Shown piece by piece: positions 43,605 through 52,143 of a stretch of DNA of 56,721 nucleotides. The position numbers were made by a program, and so were the translations under genes. Within the stretch, counting starts at the first letter, position 1; each line of letters starts with the position of its first letter. The notes below the pieces were generated by a model. That model had not been told where the DNA came from. It ran no database searches and saw only the letters and a list, made by a program, of their open reading frames with translations. The stretch lies in contig JBECLA010000050.1 of NCBI GenBank assembly GCA_040235565.1, positions 1 through 56,721 on the forward strand, read 5' to 3'. The DNA is from JAHEIJ01 sp040235565. Lineage in GTDB: Bacteria > Pseudomonadota > Gammaproteobacteria > UBA6429 > Thiohalophilaceae.

Positions 43605-44507
43605 TTATTTCAATAGGAATTTTCGGGTATATAGAAGGTATCTAGGGATACCTGTCAATGGTGCATGAATGAGTGACCGGACATGGTGCCGAAATGCGGC
43701 ACGCGGATTGTTTGCCAAAAGCTCGTCTTCTGCGAGTCTATGATGCAAGTTACATATACGTCGATCGAGATAACGACGTTGCCGTCTTGTTGTTGCTTTC
43801 AAGGCAATCCTTTCATGTAGCGCCAATTGATATCTGGCTTGCCCGTTCTGCTTGGACAATGAATCCTGGCTATCAGTCTGTACAAAGGTATCATCCAAGA
43901 CGAATCTGAACCGGGAAAAATCAATCAAACGAAATGCAACGTCGGTCCACTCCGCGTATTTCGTTAGATCCCGAAAAATATCTGACGGGACTGTTGTAGT
44001 TCTGTATAGAGCACCACAAGGCGTTAACCAGTTTTTTTCTAATAATGCGCTCAATGGATCATCCATGATACATCGCAGATCGTTGTGATCTTTATACATC
44101 CGCGGATCGTCGCCAAACTCTTCACGCAAGCCATTGGCAATAACCACGTCGATATCTTCATCGCTTGTTAACAAGGATTCTCTCAAGGTGATTGCACCAG
44201 GCAAGAGGTAATCATCATCGTCCAGAAAACCGAAAAAACTGGCTTTTACTGCACGGCGCCCTTGATAAATAGCGTTTGGTAATCCGGCCTTATCAATACG
44301 CAAGGTCCGAATGCCATTCCAATCATCAAGTTCAGCAATCAAGGAACTATCGTATTGATTTCCATTCACTATAACCAGGGCGCGAGCACCCTGACTAATA
44401 ACCGAATTGATCGCCCTGTGCAATCGGGATGCTCGGGCAGCCGTTGCCAATGTGGGTATTATTATCTCGGTCTGGCATGCTACCGTGGACAGGTCATGTT
44501 TTCCCAT
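43605..44507 (-). CDS. Family 2 glycosyltransferase
   Basis: Transfers a sugar from a nucleotide-sugar donor, probably for surface polysaccharide. The 300-residue protein has a GT-A fold: TEIIIPTLATAARASRLHRAI opens the nucleotide-binding half, and FFGFLDDDDY supplies the DxD metal site near residue 97. A later ALYRTTTVPSDIFRD and EWTDVAFRLID segment fits the acceptor half, and the C-terminus is basic. It has no membrane segment. It lies between the decayed ParA fragment and the pyruvyl transferase. The AT-rich flanks suggest acquisition as a cassette. Confidence 0.8.
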   Translation of the reverse strand: MGKHDLSTVACQTEIIIPTLATAARASRLHRAINSVISQGARALVIVNGNQYDSSLIAELDDWNGIRTLRIDKAGLPNAIYQGRRAVKASFFGFLDDDDYLLPGAITLRESLLTSDEDIDVVIANGLREEFGDDPRMYKDHNDLRCIMDDPLSALLEKNWLTPCGALYRTTTVPSDIFRDLTKYAEWTDVAFRLIDFSRFRFVLDDTFVQTDSQDSLSKQNGQARYQLALHERIALKATTRRQRRYLDRRICNLHHRLAEDELLANNPRAAFRHHVRSLIHAPLTGIPRYLLYTRKFLLK

Positions 44508-44692
44508 TCTCGCAGTCTTATACGCTGAGTTCGTTTTGCTAATTTATTCACTACCAGTATAAATAATTATCTTTACTGAATTTGATTGATTAACACTGTA
44601 AAATATAATTTGTTTACGCCATCATCTGCTTCTACTAATAAGCATATAAACCCCTGTCGCCATCAGATATCCAAATAATAACGACACTCCCA

Positions 44693-45664
44693 CTAACTTA
44701 ATGGGACTCTGTTTAAAGCCAGACGCAAACGACGTATCTTGTAAGAATCCTGAAGCCGTCTTGGCAAACGGTTCCAAATTCCCGTTGAAGGCAGTCCCAC
44801 CTCATCAGCCCAACAGACTCCACGTTTCGACAGGCTGAATGCCCATACGCTTCTGTTTTTATGATACGACCCGGGACCGAGCGTAACGGGTTTTCCTACA
44901 ATTGCCGCTAGAATTGACGAGTGCAATCTATTCGTTACAATAGATTTTGAGTATAGATGAATACGTATCCAGTGACGGAAACTTGTCGCCTCATATACCG
45001 GATCAAACCTTATCCCACGCGGGCTTGCACATTCAGTATTTAACGTTTCTGCTGTTGCCTGTATTGGTTGCTCTGGATCATCACGGTATGCAACCAGTTC
45101 GTAACTGCCATCCGGTATTGACTTAAGTTCCGCAATACTAAGAACATCTTCTTTGGTCAGGAAAAGCGCTGTATCATGGTCAATACAGAGGTTTACGCCC
45201 AAATCTGATAGTTTCATCTCATTAAGTATTCCAAGCGAATGTTCCTCACGTGCAAAAACTATCACCTTACGAACTTTACTCTCAAAAAGTGCGTCCTTAA
45301 TCCTATCAGTTAACCAATCATTACTTTCCTCAGTTGTAATCGGCCCCTGAACCACCAAATGTGCAGATCGATTAAGAGCCATTTTAAGGTTTACTATAGC
45401 CCGGCCACTACACCACTGATTAAAACCCCCGCCACCATGAAGATATATGCAATGATCGTCGCTGATTTCCAGATTTTCGAATTCCGCGGTTTCAACTGAG
45501 TTCCACTCGAGGCCTAATTTTTTTGCCATGCGTTCAGCCCCGGCAAAGATCAACTCATCTCCCCAATTACCCAGGGGTCGTAAAAATATCCAGGGATGGC
45601 CTTTATGGCTTTCAAAGACCTTGAAGAGTCCGGTTTCCGGCGGTTGGGACTGGTAGTAATTCAC
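44693..45664 (-). CDS. Polysaccharide pyruvyl transferase family protein
   Basis: 323 residues. The N-terminal FLRPLGNWGDELIFAGAE matches the GN-x-GDE motif of the family, and YLHGGGGFNQWC is a typical glycine-rich loop. Later come TNRLHSSILAAIVGKPV and GSYHKNRSVW, the conserved C-terminal signature. Family members add ketal pyruvate to exopolysaccharide sugars, or act as related sugar transferases. With the adjacent glycosyltransferase it forms a two-gene unit of surface-sugar modification. The 185-nt gap between the two, and the 216-nt gap upstream, are AT-rich and show no further gene. Confidence 0.78.
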   Translation of the reverse strand: MNYYQSQPPETGLFKVFESHKGHPWIFLRPLGNWGDELIFAGAERMAKKLGLEWNSVETAEFENLEISDDHCIYLHGGGGFNQWCSGRAIVNLKMALNRSAHLVVQGPITTEESNDWLTDRIKDALFESKVRKVIVFAREEHSLGILNEMKLSDLGVNLCIDHDTALFLTKEDVLSIAELKSIPDGSYELVAYRDDPEQPIQATAETLNTECASPRGIRFDPVYEATSFRHWIRIHLYSKSIVTNRLHSSILAAIVGKPVTLGPGSYHKNRSVWAFSLSKRGVCWADEVGLPSTGIWNRLPRRLQDSYKIRRLRLALNRVPLS

Positions 45665-45880
45665 AACACAAGATCAGCGTATATTTTGTTATAGAATTTA
45701 TGTACTTGCATGATGTAGCCAAACAGCATCAATCATGCTTTTCGTTATGATAAATATTATTATAATATACTTAAACACGCGCCAATGTAAGTCAACAATC
45801 CTGTGCAACAAGGATTTGCTATCATCTATACATCAAAACCTGTTGCGCAAAACAGATTCGGTCAATCGTTAGTGCCCGAT

Positions 45881-46628
45881 TTATTCTATGCAGGTCTGAA
45901 TAATCTCTTCCCATAAGGCTTCATAGGCAAGTGCCGGCGGGCAATGCGGCGCATAGGCCAGCAGCGGCTCACGATGTTGCCCCATCTTCTCCACTTCCGA
46001 GGCATAGGGCAGCCGGCTCTGCAACATCAACTTTTCTTTAAAAGGCGGGTTCTCAATAATGGTGCGGTGTAATAAGCGACGCCGATCGACCATGGAAAAG
46101 AAGGGTAAGACTTTCAGAATACCAAGTTTCTCCTTACGCATAAAATCCAGCAGTTGATTCAGTGTGCGGATCGAGAGAATGGTGGGGATGACCGGCACCA
46201 GTAAGGCATCCGCTGCATGAAAAATATTTTCAGACAAGAGCGAAATACTCGGTGCACAATCTGTAAAGATATCGTCATATTATTCCGCAAGTGGCTGTAA
46301 AACCTTACGTAAACGACCGGTTGGTTTCTTGGTCTTGTCCAGATAATGTTCAAACTTGCGATAGGAGAAATCTGCCGGAATGATATCCAGTCCGGGATAA
46401 ATCGGACCTTTGATATGTTCCTGTAACGGATGTGATTTCCTTACGATGCGCCTGGCACCTTTTTTAAGGTGCGGTTCTACTCGAAAGTAAAAAGATGCCG
46501 CAGCCTGGGGATCCAGATCCCACAACAGGGTACGCCAACCTTGCCGGGCGCTGAGGTACGACAGGTTAACCGCCGTGACCGTTTTACCTACTCCCCCCCC
46601 TGATGTTGTAACAGGCAAATACTCTCAA
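45881..46628 (-). pseudogene. ParA-like ATPase, broken by a G8 frameshift and an in-frame stop
   Basis: A ParA/MinD-type ATPase, about 249 codons, with two disruptions. From a TTG at 46628 (MRVFACYNI) the frame enters a run of eight G (46600-46593). Seven G would give RGGVGKT, the deviant Walker A, in frame with the rest; eight shifts the frame and stops it. Past the run the frame continues with DLDPQAAASFYF, then meets TAA at 46282-46280, between KVLQPLAE and YDDIFTDC, without any frame change. The remainder (LLVPVIPTILSIRTLNQLLD...) is normal ParA. The start is 4 nt after the CHAD stop, so the two were once coupled. Confidence 0.85.
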
Positions 46629-46632
46629 GGCA

Positions 46633-48213
46633 TCAGTCCCGTCGTTGCTCTGTTTCCAGCAATTCTGTCATCAGGTGTTTATTTTTCCTGGTACAAAAGA
46701 CCCGAAATGTTTTGTGAAAATTACCTATTACTACCTGTTTTCTGCTATACATCCTGTCAATTAATTGCTGGATTGTATTTCCCGTAATTTGATCTCCTGT
46801 GTGAGCTGGCTTTTGTTGCAGCAGAAAATTCCGAAGTATCTCAGTATGCACTTCCAGATCCTGCAACTCGCCGAGATTATCCTGTAACTGCTTCAACGCC
46901 TTAATCGACTTTTTGACAATTTTTGGTTCATAAAGATCCCGCAACATTTCCAGCAGGTAGCGTAATTTTTTACAGGACTTGCGTAATTGATGATAGATCT
47001 CGACGGTTGATTCCGGTGCGATACTTCTGCCTTCCTTAATCACGCGTTTATAAACATGACTGATGCGTTGGTTGGCGAACTCACTGATCATCTGCTGCGC
47101 GCCGGCTTCCCAAAACATCAGGTCATTGTTATCCAGGAAGCTACGCCATTTTTCCTTGAATTTCTTATAGCGTTCACTTTTCAGCGTCGCAATTAATGTC
47201 TGATAAGCATTTTCCCTTTCTGCCAGTAAATAATTTTCCAGGGCGATGAACTCAGCCGCATTATAGTCTGACAGTAATGCCTGATAGTCGGAAAACTCAA
47301 GTAGCATGACATCATAATCCCGTGCCGGGCCGGTAAGCGCACCCAACCAGGCAAAATCATCCTCAAATTCTTGCAGTTTGTCCGGCGCGATTACCTTCTT
47401 ACTTTGCCCCAACAAGGAGCGTGTTCTACGCACAGCTACACGATAGTCGTGCAAGAACTCTGTATCGATCTGTTCTATCAATCCGGTTTCATTGGCCCTC
47501 ATGGTTTCCAGTAACGACAGGAATATTCTTCTCAACCCCAGATATGTGGGCTCATCATGATACAGAGCAATATCGCGCCTGGATGCTTTCAGCCCGGGTT
47601 CAATATCCCAGGCAACAAGGCAATGGGATAATAAACTGGCCCCCTGTTCCTGCAGCTCGAATTGCTCAACCAGGGAATTGACAAATTTAAGTGTTTGTTT
47701 CTCATAGCCTCGTACCGGTTCAACCAGCACACAGTTGGGTAATTTTTTGCTCTGCGCCTGTTCTGCTTGATACGCATGTGCTTGATCGAGGAACAGTCGA
47801 AAATAGAGTTTTCCCTCATTGTCCAGATATGCATATTCATGTCGTTTGAGTCGTAATTCGCAGACCGTTAGGAGAGCCCGGGGATGTACCGGTTTGGACA
47901 ATTTCTTACGTAATATACCTGGCGGCATATCACTGCTGAATCCTGGAAGCGCAGCAGACGGAGAGACTGCAAGTAATTTACCGGATGCCACTTCATTCAG
48001 GGCTAATCGCCATTGCTCGCCCTGCGATGAAGCCTGCAAGCTCCAGCCTTTACGATACAAACGCCAGTCAACTGTATCGAGAAATAAAATACAACTATTG
48101 TGTCTCTCAACCATAACCAGGCCCGGCATAGCCTGTAGCTGATTGTGGACTCGGGCAATCGAAGATTGCCCTGGCAAGGACCATAAACATGTATTCGCAG
48201 GCCGAGACATCAA
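46633..48213 (-). CDS. CHAD-domain protein
   Basis: 526 residues. The C-terminal CHAD domain covers about residues 215-510, with the two family histidine-basic motifs: HDYRVAVRRTRS (H255) and IYHQLRKSCKKLRYLLE. CHAD domains bind inorganic polyphosphate through such basic helices. The N-terminal half (about 15-200) looks like a diverged CYTH-type domain (CELRLKRHEYAYLDNEGKL), but the metal-binding EXEXK is not clear. There is no signal peptide, so it is probably cytoplasmic and granule-associated. It sits upstream of the broken ParA gene, hinting at polyphosphate-granule positioning before the partner was lost. The start could be the second methionine. Confidence 0.82.
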   Translation of the reverse strand: MMSRPANTCLWSLPGQSSIARVHNQLQAMPGLVMVERHNSCILFLDTVDWRLYRKGWSLQASSQGEQWRLALNEVASGKLLAVSPSAALPGFSSDMPPGILRKKLSKPVHPRALLTVCELRLKRHEYAYLDNEGKLYFRLFLDQAHAYQAEQAQSKKLPNCVLVEPVRGYEKQTLKFVNSLVEQFELQEQGASLLSHCLVAWDIEPGLKASRRDIALYHDEPTYLGLRRIFLSLLETMRANETGLIEQIDTEFLHDYRVAVRRTRSLLGQSKKVIAPDKLQEFEDDFAWLGALTGPARDYDVMLLEFSDYQALLSDYNAAEFIALENYLLAERENAYQTLIATLKSERYKKFKEKWRSFLDNNDLMFWEAGAQQMISEFANQRISHVYKRVIKEGRSIAPESTVEIYHQLRKSCKKLRYLLEMLRDLYEPKIVKKSIKALKQLQDNLGELQDLEVHTEILRNFLLQQKPAHTGDQITGNTIQQLIDRMYSRKQVVIGNFHKTFRVFCTRKNKHLMTELLETEQRRD

Positions 48214-48370
48214 GATAAAACTTCCGTCATGAAGTTTGCGTAGTCATTTAAACTTTACAATACTATGACATTTTTAATTTTTATTATATTACGGTTTTAT
48301 GACAATCCTGACTGGAGTTATATCTTCGGATACAAACTTGAATAAACTGGCCTTCAAAATCACATAAAAA

Positions 48371-48400
48371 AAGCCCGATAATTAACATCGGGCTTTTTTA
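48371..48400 (-). terminator. Intrinsic terminator of the hfq-purA cluster
   Basis: A 9-bp stem AAGCCCGAT (48371-48379) with ATCGGGCTT (48387-48395), 7-nt loop. T runs follow on both strands (minus TTTTTTT, plus TTTTTTA), so it can act both ways. It lies 15-45 nt after the purA stop. The stretch 48214-48370 upstream of the CHAD gene is AT-rich and otherwise empty. Confidence 0.85.
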
Positions 48401-48414
48401 CTTGATATCGAATT

Positions 48415-49728
48415 TCAACTATCGAACGGATGTCGCAAGATAATCGTCTCATTCCGTTCTGGACCGGTGGAAATGATGTCAATCGGTATTTCGGTCACTT
48501 CCTCGATACGCTTGAGATAAGATTTGGCATTGGCCGGAAGCTGCTCATAGTCCTTGACGCCGACAGTGGATTCTTTCCAGCCCGGCATTTCTTCATATAC
48601 CGGTTCCACTGCAGCGAATGCTTCAGCTCCCACCGGTGGAGTTTGTCGGACTTCACCATTGTATTTGTAACCGCTACAGATACGAATACTCTCAAGACCG
48701 TCCAACACATCGAGCTTGGTGATACATAAGCCACTGACACTGTTAATCTGTGCCGAGCGCCGCAAAGCCACGGCGTCGAACCAGCCACAGCGACGCGGTC
48801 GCCCGGTAGTGGATCCGAATTCATGACCCTGGCGGGCCAGGTGTTCGCCGACGACATCCAGTAACTGCACCCCATCATACAGTTCGGTAGGAAATGGTCC
48901 GGACCCGACCCGCGTGGTGTAGGCCTTGGTAATTCCCAACACATAGTCAAAATAGCGCGGTCCCATCCCCGACCCTGTGGCGGCCCCACCCGCCGTGGTA
49001 TTGGAAGAAGTCACAAACGGATAGGTACCATGATCAATATCCAGCAAGGCACCTTGCGCGCCTTCAAACATGATGTTGTTACCCGCCTTCTGATGTTGTG
49101 ACAGTAATTCGGTGACATCATCGACCAACGGTTGCAATTGATCCTGCATTGCCAGGGTTTCATCCAGCACCTGGTTGAAGTCCACCGGCTCGGTCTTGAA
49201 GTAATGTTGCAGGGCAAAGTTATGGTAATCGAGTACTTCCCCCAGCTTGGCGGCAAAGCGCTCACGATGAAACAGGTCTCCCAGGCGCAAACCGCGCCGC
49301 GACACCTTGTCCTCATAGGCCGGGCCGATACCCCGGCCGGTGGTGCCAATGGCCTGTTTGCCCCGCGCTTTTTCGCGGGCATGATCCAGGGCTATGTGGT
49401 ACGGCAGGATCAGTGGGCAGGCCTCACTGATCCGCAGGCGTTCGCGAGCCGGTACGCCGTTTTCCTCCAGCATCGCCAATTCTGTGAGCAAAGCTTCGGG
49501 TGAAAGAACCACACCATTACCGATCAGACATTGCACATTCTCGCGTAACACACCGGAAGGGATCAGATGCAGTACGGTTTTTTGCTCGCCAATGACCAGA
49601 GTGTGGCCGGCATTATGTCCTCCCTGAAAACGAACCACGGCGCTGGCACGATCGGTCAGAAGATCAACAACCTTGCCCTTGCCTTCATCACCCCACTGGG
49701 TGCCAATTACAACAACGCTTTTACCCAT
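48415..49728 (-). CDS. purA: Adenylosuccinate synthetase
   Basis: Converts IMP, aspartate and GTP to adenylosuccinate on the way to AMP. The 437-residue protein opens GTQWGDEGKGKVVDLL, the GTP P-loop; FQGGHNAGHT, IGTTGRGIGPAYEDK and STTGRPRRCGWFD follow, all signature motifs. The end is SVISTGPERNETI-like. It is the last gene of the hflX-hflK-hflC-DUF2065-hisZ-purA run, 24 nt after hisZ, and is closed by a strong terminator. Confidence 0.97.
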   Translation of the reverse strand: MGKSVVVIGTQWGDEGKGKVVDLLTDRASAVVRFQGGHNAGHTLVIGEQKTVLHLIPSGVLRENVQCLIGNGVVLSPEALLTELAMLEENGVPARERLRISEACPLILPYHIALDHAREKARGKQAIGTTGRGIGPAYEDKVSRRGLRLGDLFHRERFAAKLGEVLDYHNFALQHYFKTEPVDFNQVLDETLAMQDQLQPLVDDVTELLSQHQKAGNNIMFEGAQGALLDIDHGTYPFVTSSNTTAGGAATGSGMGPRYFDYVLGITKAYTTRVGSGPFPTELYDGVQLLDVVGEHLARQGHEFGSTTGRPRRCGWFDAVALRRSAQINSVSGLCITKLDVLDGLESIRICSGYKYNGEVRQTPPVGAEAFAAVEPVYEEMPGWKESTVGVKDYEQLPANAKSYLKRIEEVTEIPIDIISTGPERNETIILRHPFDS

Positions 49729-49752
49729 AATGTGTTACCAGATTAATTATTA

Positions 49753-50931
49753 TTAAAGCGACTTAACTTCCCAACCTTTTTTGGTTTTTACCAATTGCCG
49801 GTCGCAACCTAATGCCTGTGCTTCTCCCTGTTGCCCCGGAAGCTCAAGCAATACCCGCTCCCCTGCGGTCCGCAGTTTTTCAATAGCAGCAAACAAACTG
49901 CCATCGCCGTTCGCGGGAGCCATAATACCCGGTTTCCTGGCGAACGTTTGTTGAGCCAGCATAGCCAGGGTTCGCAAATCGGTACTGAAACCGGTTGCCG
50001 GTCGTGCCTGACCAAAAGCCTGGCCGATTCCGTCATAGCGTCCGCCTTGCGCTATCGCCTGTCCTCGCCCGGGCACATAGGCAGCGAACACCGCACCGGT
50101 GTGATAGTGATAGCCCCGCAATTCCGCCAGATCAAAATGCAGCCTGAGATCCGGTAAGCGTTGTTGCAGAAGGGACGCAATCTGTTGCAGGTTACCTAAC
50201 GCCTCGTGGACAGAATTACTGGCCCCTTTCAACAATTCTTGCGCTTCCGTCAACACTGTTTCGTCACCATTAAGATCAGTCAGTGCGGTCAACATCCCGG
50301 CCAGCATTTTATCCAATGACCAGGAATTGAGAAGTTCTGTGATTTCGGGTTTGGCCTTACGTTGCAAAGCATCAAACAAGCTGGCTTCCTGTTCGGTATC
50401 CAGCCCGATCTGGCCAACCAGACCACGGTAGACCCCCACGTGTCCCAGATCCAGATAAATATCAGTAACACCCGCCTGTCTTAATGTCTCTATCATGAGA
50501 TGCAATACTTCAACATCGCTTTCAATCCCGGCATGGCCAAACAATTCGGCGCCCACCTGCAACAGACTGCGGGAGGCGGCAAAGCCGCTGGGGCGGGTGT
50601 GCAACACAGTGCCGTTGTAACAAAGCCGGTTGGGTGCGACAGCTTTCAGATGATGGGCATCGATTCGTGCCACCTGGGGCGTCATGTCAGCACGTATCCC
50701 CATCATACGCCCGGTCATCTGATCAGTAAGCTTGAAAGTCTGCAGATCAAGATCGTTACCGGTGCCGGTCAACAATGATTCGAGATACTCAATAAACGGC
50801 GGCATCACCAGGTCATAACCCCAGCTGGCAAACAAATCGAGTGAACGGCGACGCAGCATCTCCAATTGTCTTGCCTGATCAGGCAAAGCCTCTTCGATTC
50901 CTTCAGGCAATAACCAACGATTGGATTTCAT
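49753..50931 (-). CDS. hisZ: ATP phosphoribosyltransferase regulatory subunit HisZ
   Basis: A histidyl-tRNA-synthetase paralogue that has lost aminoacylation and pairs with short-form HisG to give a feedback-controlled first enzyme of histidine synthesis. The 392-residue protein has the class II-like core: LPEGIEEALPDQARQLEMLRR, DLVMPPFIEYLESLLTG, a degraded motif 2 and the YYHTGAVFAAYVPGRGQAIAQGGRYDG segment. It lies next to purA and DUF2065 as in most gammaproteobacteria, which supports HisZ over HisS. It implies that this organism's HisG is the short form. Confidence 0.93.
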   Translation of the reverse strand: MKSNRWLLPEGIEEALPDQARQLEMLRRRSLDLFASWGYDLVMPPFIEYLESLLTGTGNDLDLQTFKLTDQMTGRMMGIRADMTPQVARIDAHHLKAVAPNRLCYNGTVLHTRPSGFAASRSLLQVGAELFGHAGIESDVEVLHLMIETLRQAGVTDIYLDLGHVGVYRGLVGQIGLDTEQEASLFDALQRKAKPEITELLNSWSLDKMLAGMLTALTDLNGDETVLTEAQELLKGASNSVHEALGNLQQIASLLQQRLPDLRLHFDLAELRGYHYHTGAVFAAYVPGRGQAIAQGGRYDGIGQAFGQARPATGFSTDLRTLAMLAQQTFARKPGIMAPANGDGSLFAAIEKLRTAGERVLLELPGQQGEAQALGCDRQLVKTKKGWEVKSL

Positions 50932-50969
50932 TATAATGGATAATTCTTATGTGAAATGGTATGCAGGCT

Positions 50970-51158
50970 TCAGGTCGTAAACAGATAAATCAGGATAGCA
51001 CCGGCGGTCATACTGATTAATCCCCACGTTCGTAAAACACGATTATCCATACTGCTGATGGTCTGTATTGTACGCCGGTAACCACCCGGGTTGAGTGCGG
51101 GCAATACTCCTTCAATAACCAGCAACAAGCCAAAGGCCAGTAGAACGGTCTGCCACAT
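50970..51158 (-). CDS. DUF2065 small membrane protein
   Basis: 62 residues with two hydrophobic segments (WQTVLLAFGLLLVIEGVLPAL and WGLISMTAGAILIYLF) joined by a short basic loop with the conserved NPGGYRR. This is the DUF2065/YjeT family, almost always found between hflC and hisZ/purA, as here. The function is unknown; its position suggests a tie to the HflKC complex. Confidence 0.88.
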   Translation of the reverse strand: MWQTVLLAFGLLLVIEGVLPALNPGGYRRTIQTISSMDNRVLRTWGLISMTAGAILIYLFTT

Positions 51159-51202
51159 ATCGTATTACCGCAACCACACTGCCAGGCAATTTCGCACGTG
51201 TT

Positions 51203-52126
51203 TTAATTGCTCTTGGGCCGGGTGTTTTTGAAATATTCAAAGAACTCGGAATCCGGCTCAATCACCAGAATGTCACCTTGGCCAGAAAATGATTTCTTAT
51301 AGGCATCGAGACTTCGATAAAAACTATAAAACTCCTGATCCTTGTTATAGGCATTGGCATATGTCTCGGCCGCAGCCGCATCACCCTCGCCACGAAGCTT
51401 CTGAGCATTTTTGTAGGCGTTTGCCAAAATAATCGTCCGTTGACGATCGGCATCAGCCCGTCGCTTTTCTGCTTCCTCTTTACCCCGGGAGCGAATATCG
51501 GCGGCAAACTGTTGCCGTTCCGATTGCATGCGACGGAAAACGTCGTTACTGATTTTTTCGGTTAAATCAATACGCTTGATGCGAATATCCACGATCGAGA
51601 TACCGTATTTCTCTACCTGGTCATTGGCCTGGTTGGTAATCGTAGTCATGACATGGGCACGCAGGTCTTTTTGTTCTTTCGAATCTTCCTTCAGCGCAAC
51701 CAGACGTTGCCCTGATACGAGTTCAGTCAGGTTGTACTGACTGAACTGACTCTTCAGGCCATTATTGATGATATTGTAGATACGCTGCCTCGCGATATTC
51801 ATATCACCACCGGACATGGTGCGATAAAAATTTTCTACATTATTGATTCGCCACTTGGCAAAAAAATCCACCACCAATCTTTTCTTCTCTTTGGTCAAAT
51901 ACTCTGTCGGTCGTGTATCCAGGGTTAAAATGCGCTTTTCAAATTTAACCACGTTGTTAACAAACGGAATCTGACCATAAAGACCCGGTTCATAGTCTGA
52001 TTTAACAATCTCACCCAGACGGAACTTGATTGCCATTTCGCGCTCACTTACGGTAAACAAAGAGGTATAACCAAGCACGACGACCACAATTATTAAGACT
52101 AGAATAAAAATCTGACGACTACCCAT
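51203..52126 (-). CDS. hflC: HflC, SPFH-family FtsH modulator
   Basis: Inner-membrane protein with a large periplasmic SPFH domain; with HflK it cages the FtsH protease. The protein is 307 residues. An N-terminal anchor (QIFILVLIIVVVVLGYTSLF, residues 5-24) is followed by the SPFH domain (EREMAIKFRLGEIVKSDYEPG, VDFFAKWRI) and a helical coiled coil (ADADRQRTIILANAYKNAQ). The end carries ILVIEPDSEFFEYF. It lies 17 nt after hflK. Confidence 0.95.
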   Translation of the reverse strand: MGSRQIFILVLIIVVVVLGYTSLFTVSEREMAIKFRLGEIVKSDYEPGLYGQIPFVNNVVKFEKRILTLDTRPTEYLTKEKKRLVVDFFAKWRINNVENFYRTMSGGDMNIARQRIYNIINNGLKSQFSQYNLTELVSGQRLVALKEDSKEQKDLRAHVMTTITNQANDQVEKYGISIVDIRIKRIDLTEKISNDVFRRMQSERQQFAADIRSRGKEEAEKRRADADRQRTIILANAYKNAQKLRGEGDAAAAETYANAYNKDQEFYSFYRSLDAYKKSFSGQGDILVIEPDSEFFEYFKNTRPKSN

Positions 52127-52143
52127 AAATATCTTCCCCTAGC

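Noticed and set aside
44600..44740. Hydrophobic tail (KLVGVSLLFGYLMATG) in another frame over the end of the pyruvyl transferase gene
   Set aside because: There is no start codon for it and the upstream part only shadows the transferase; probably chance hydrophobicity.
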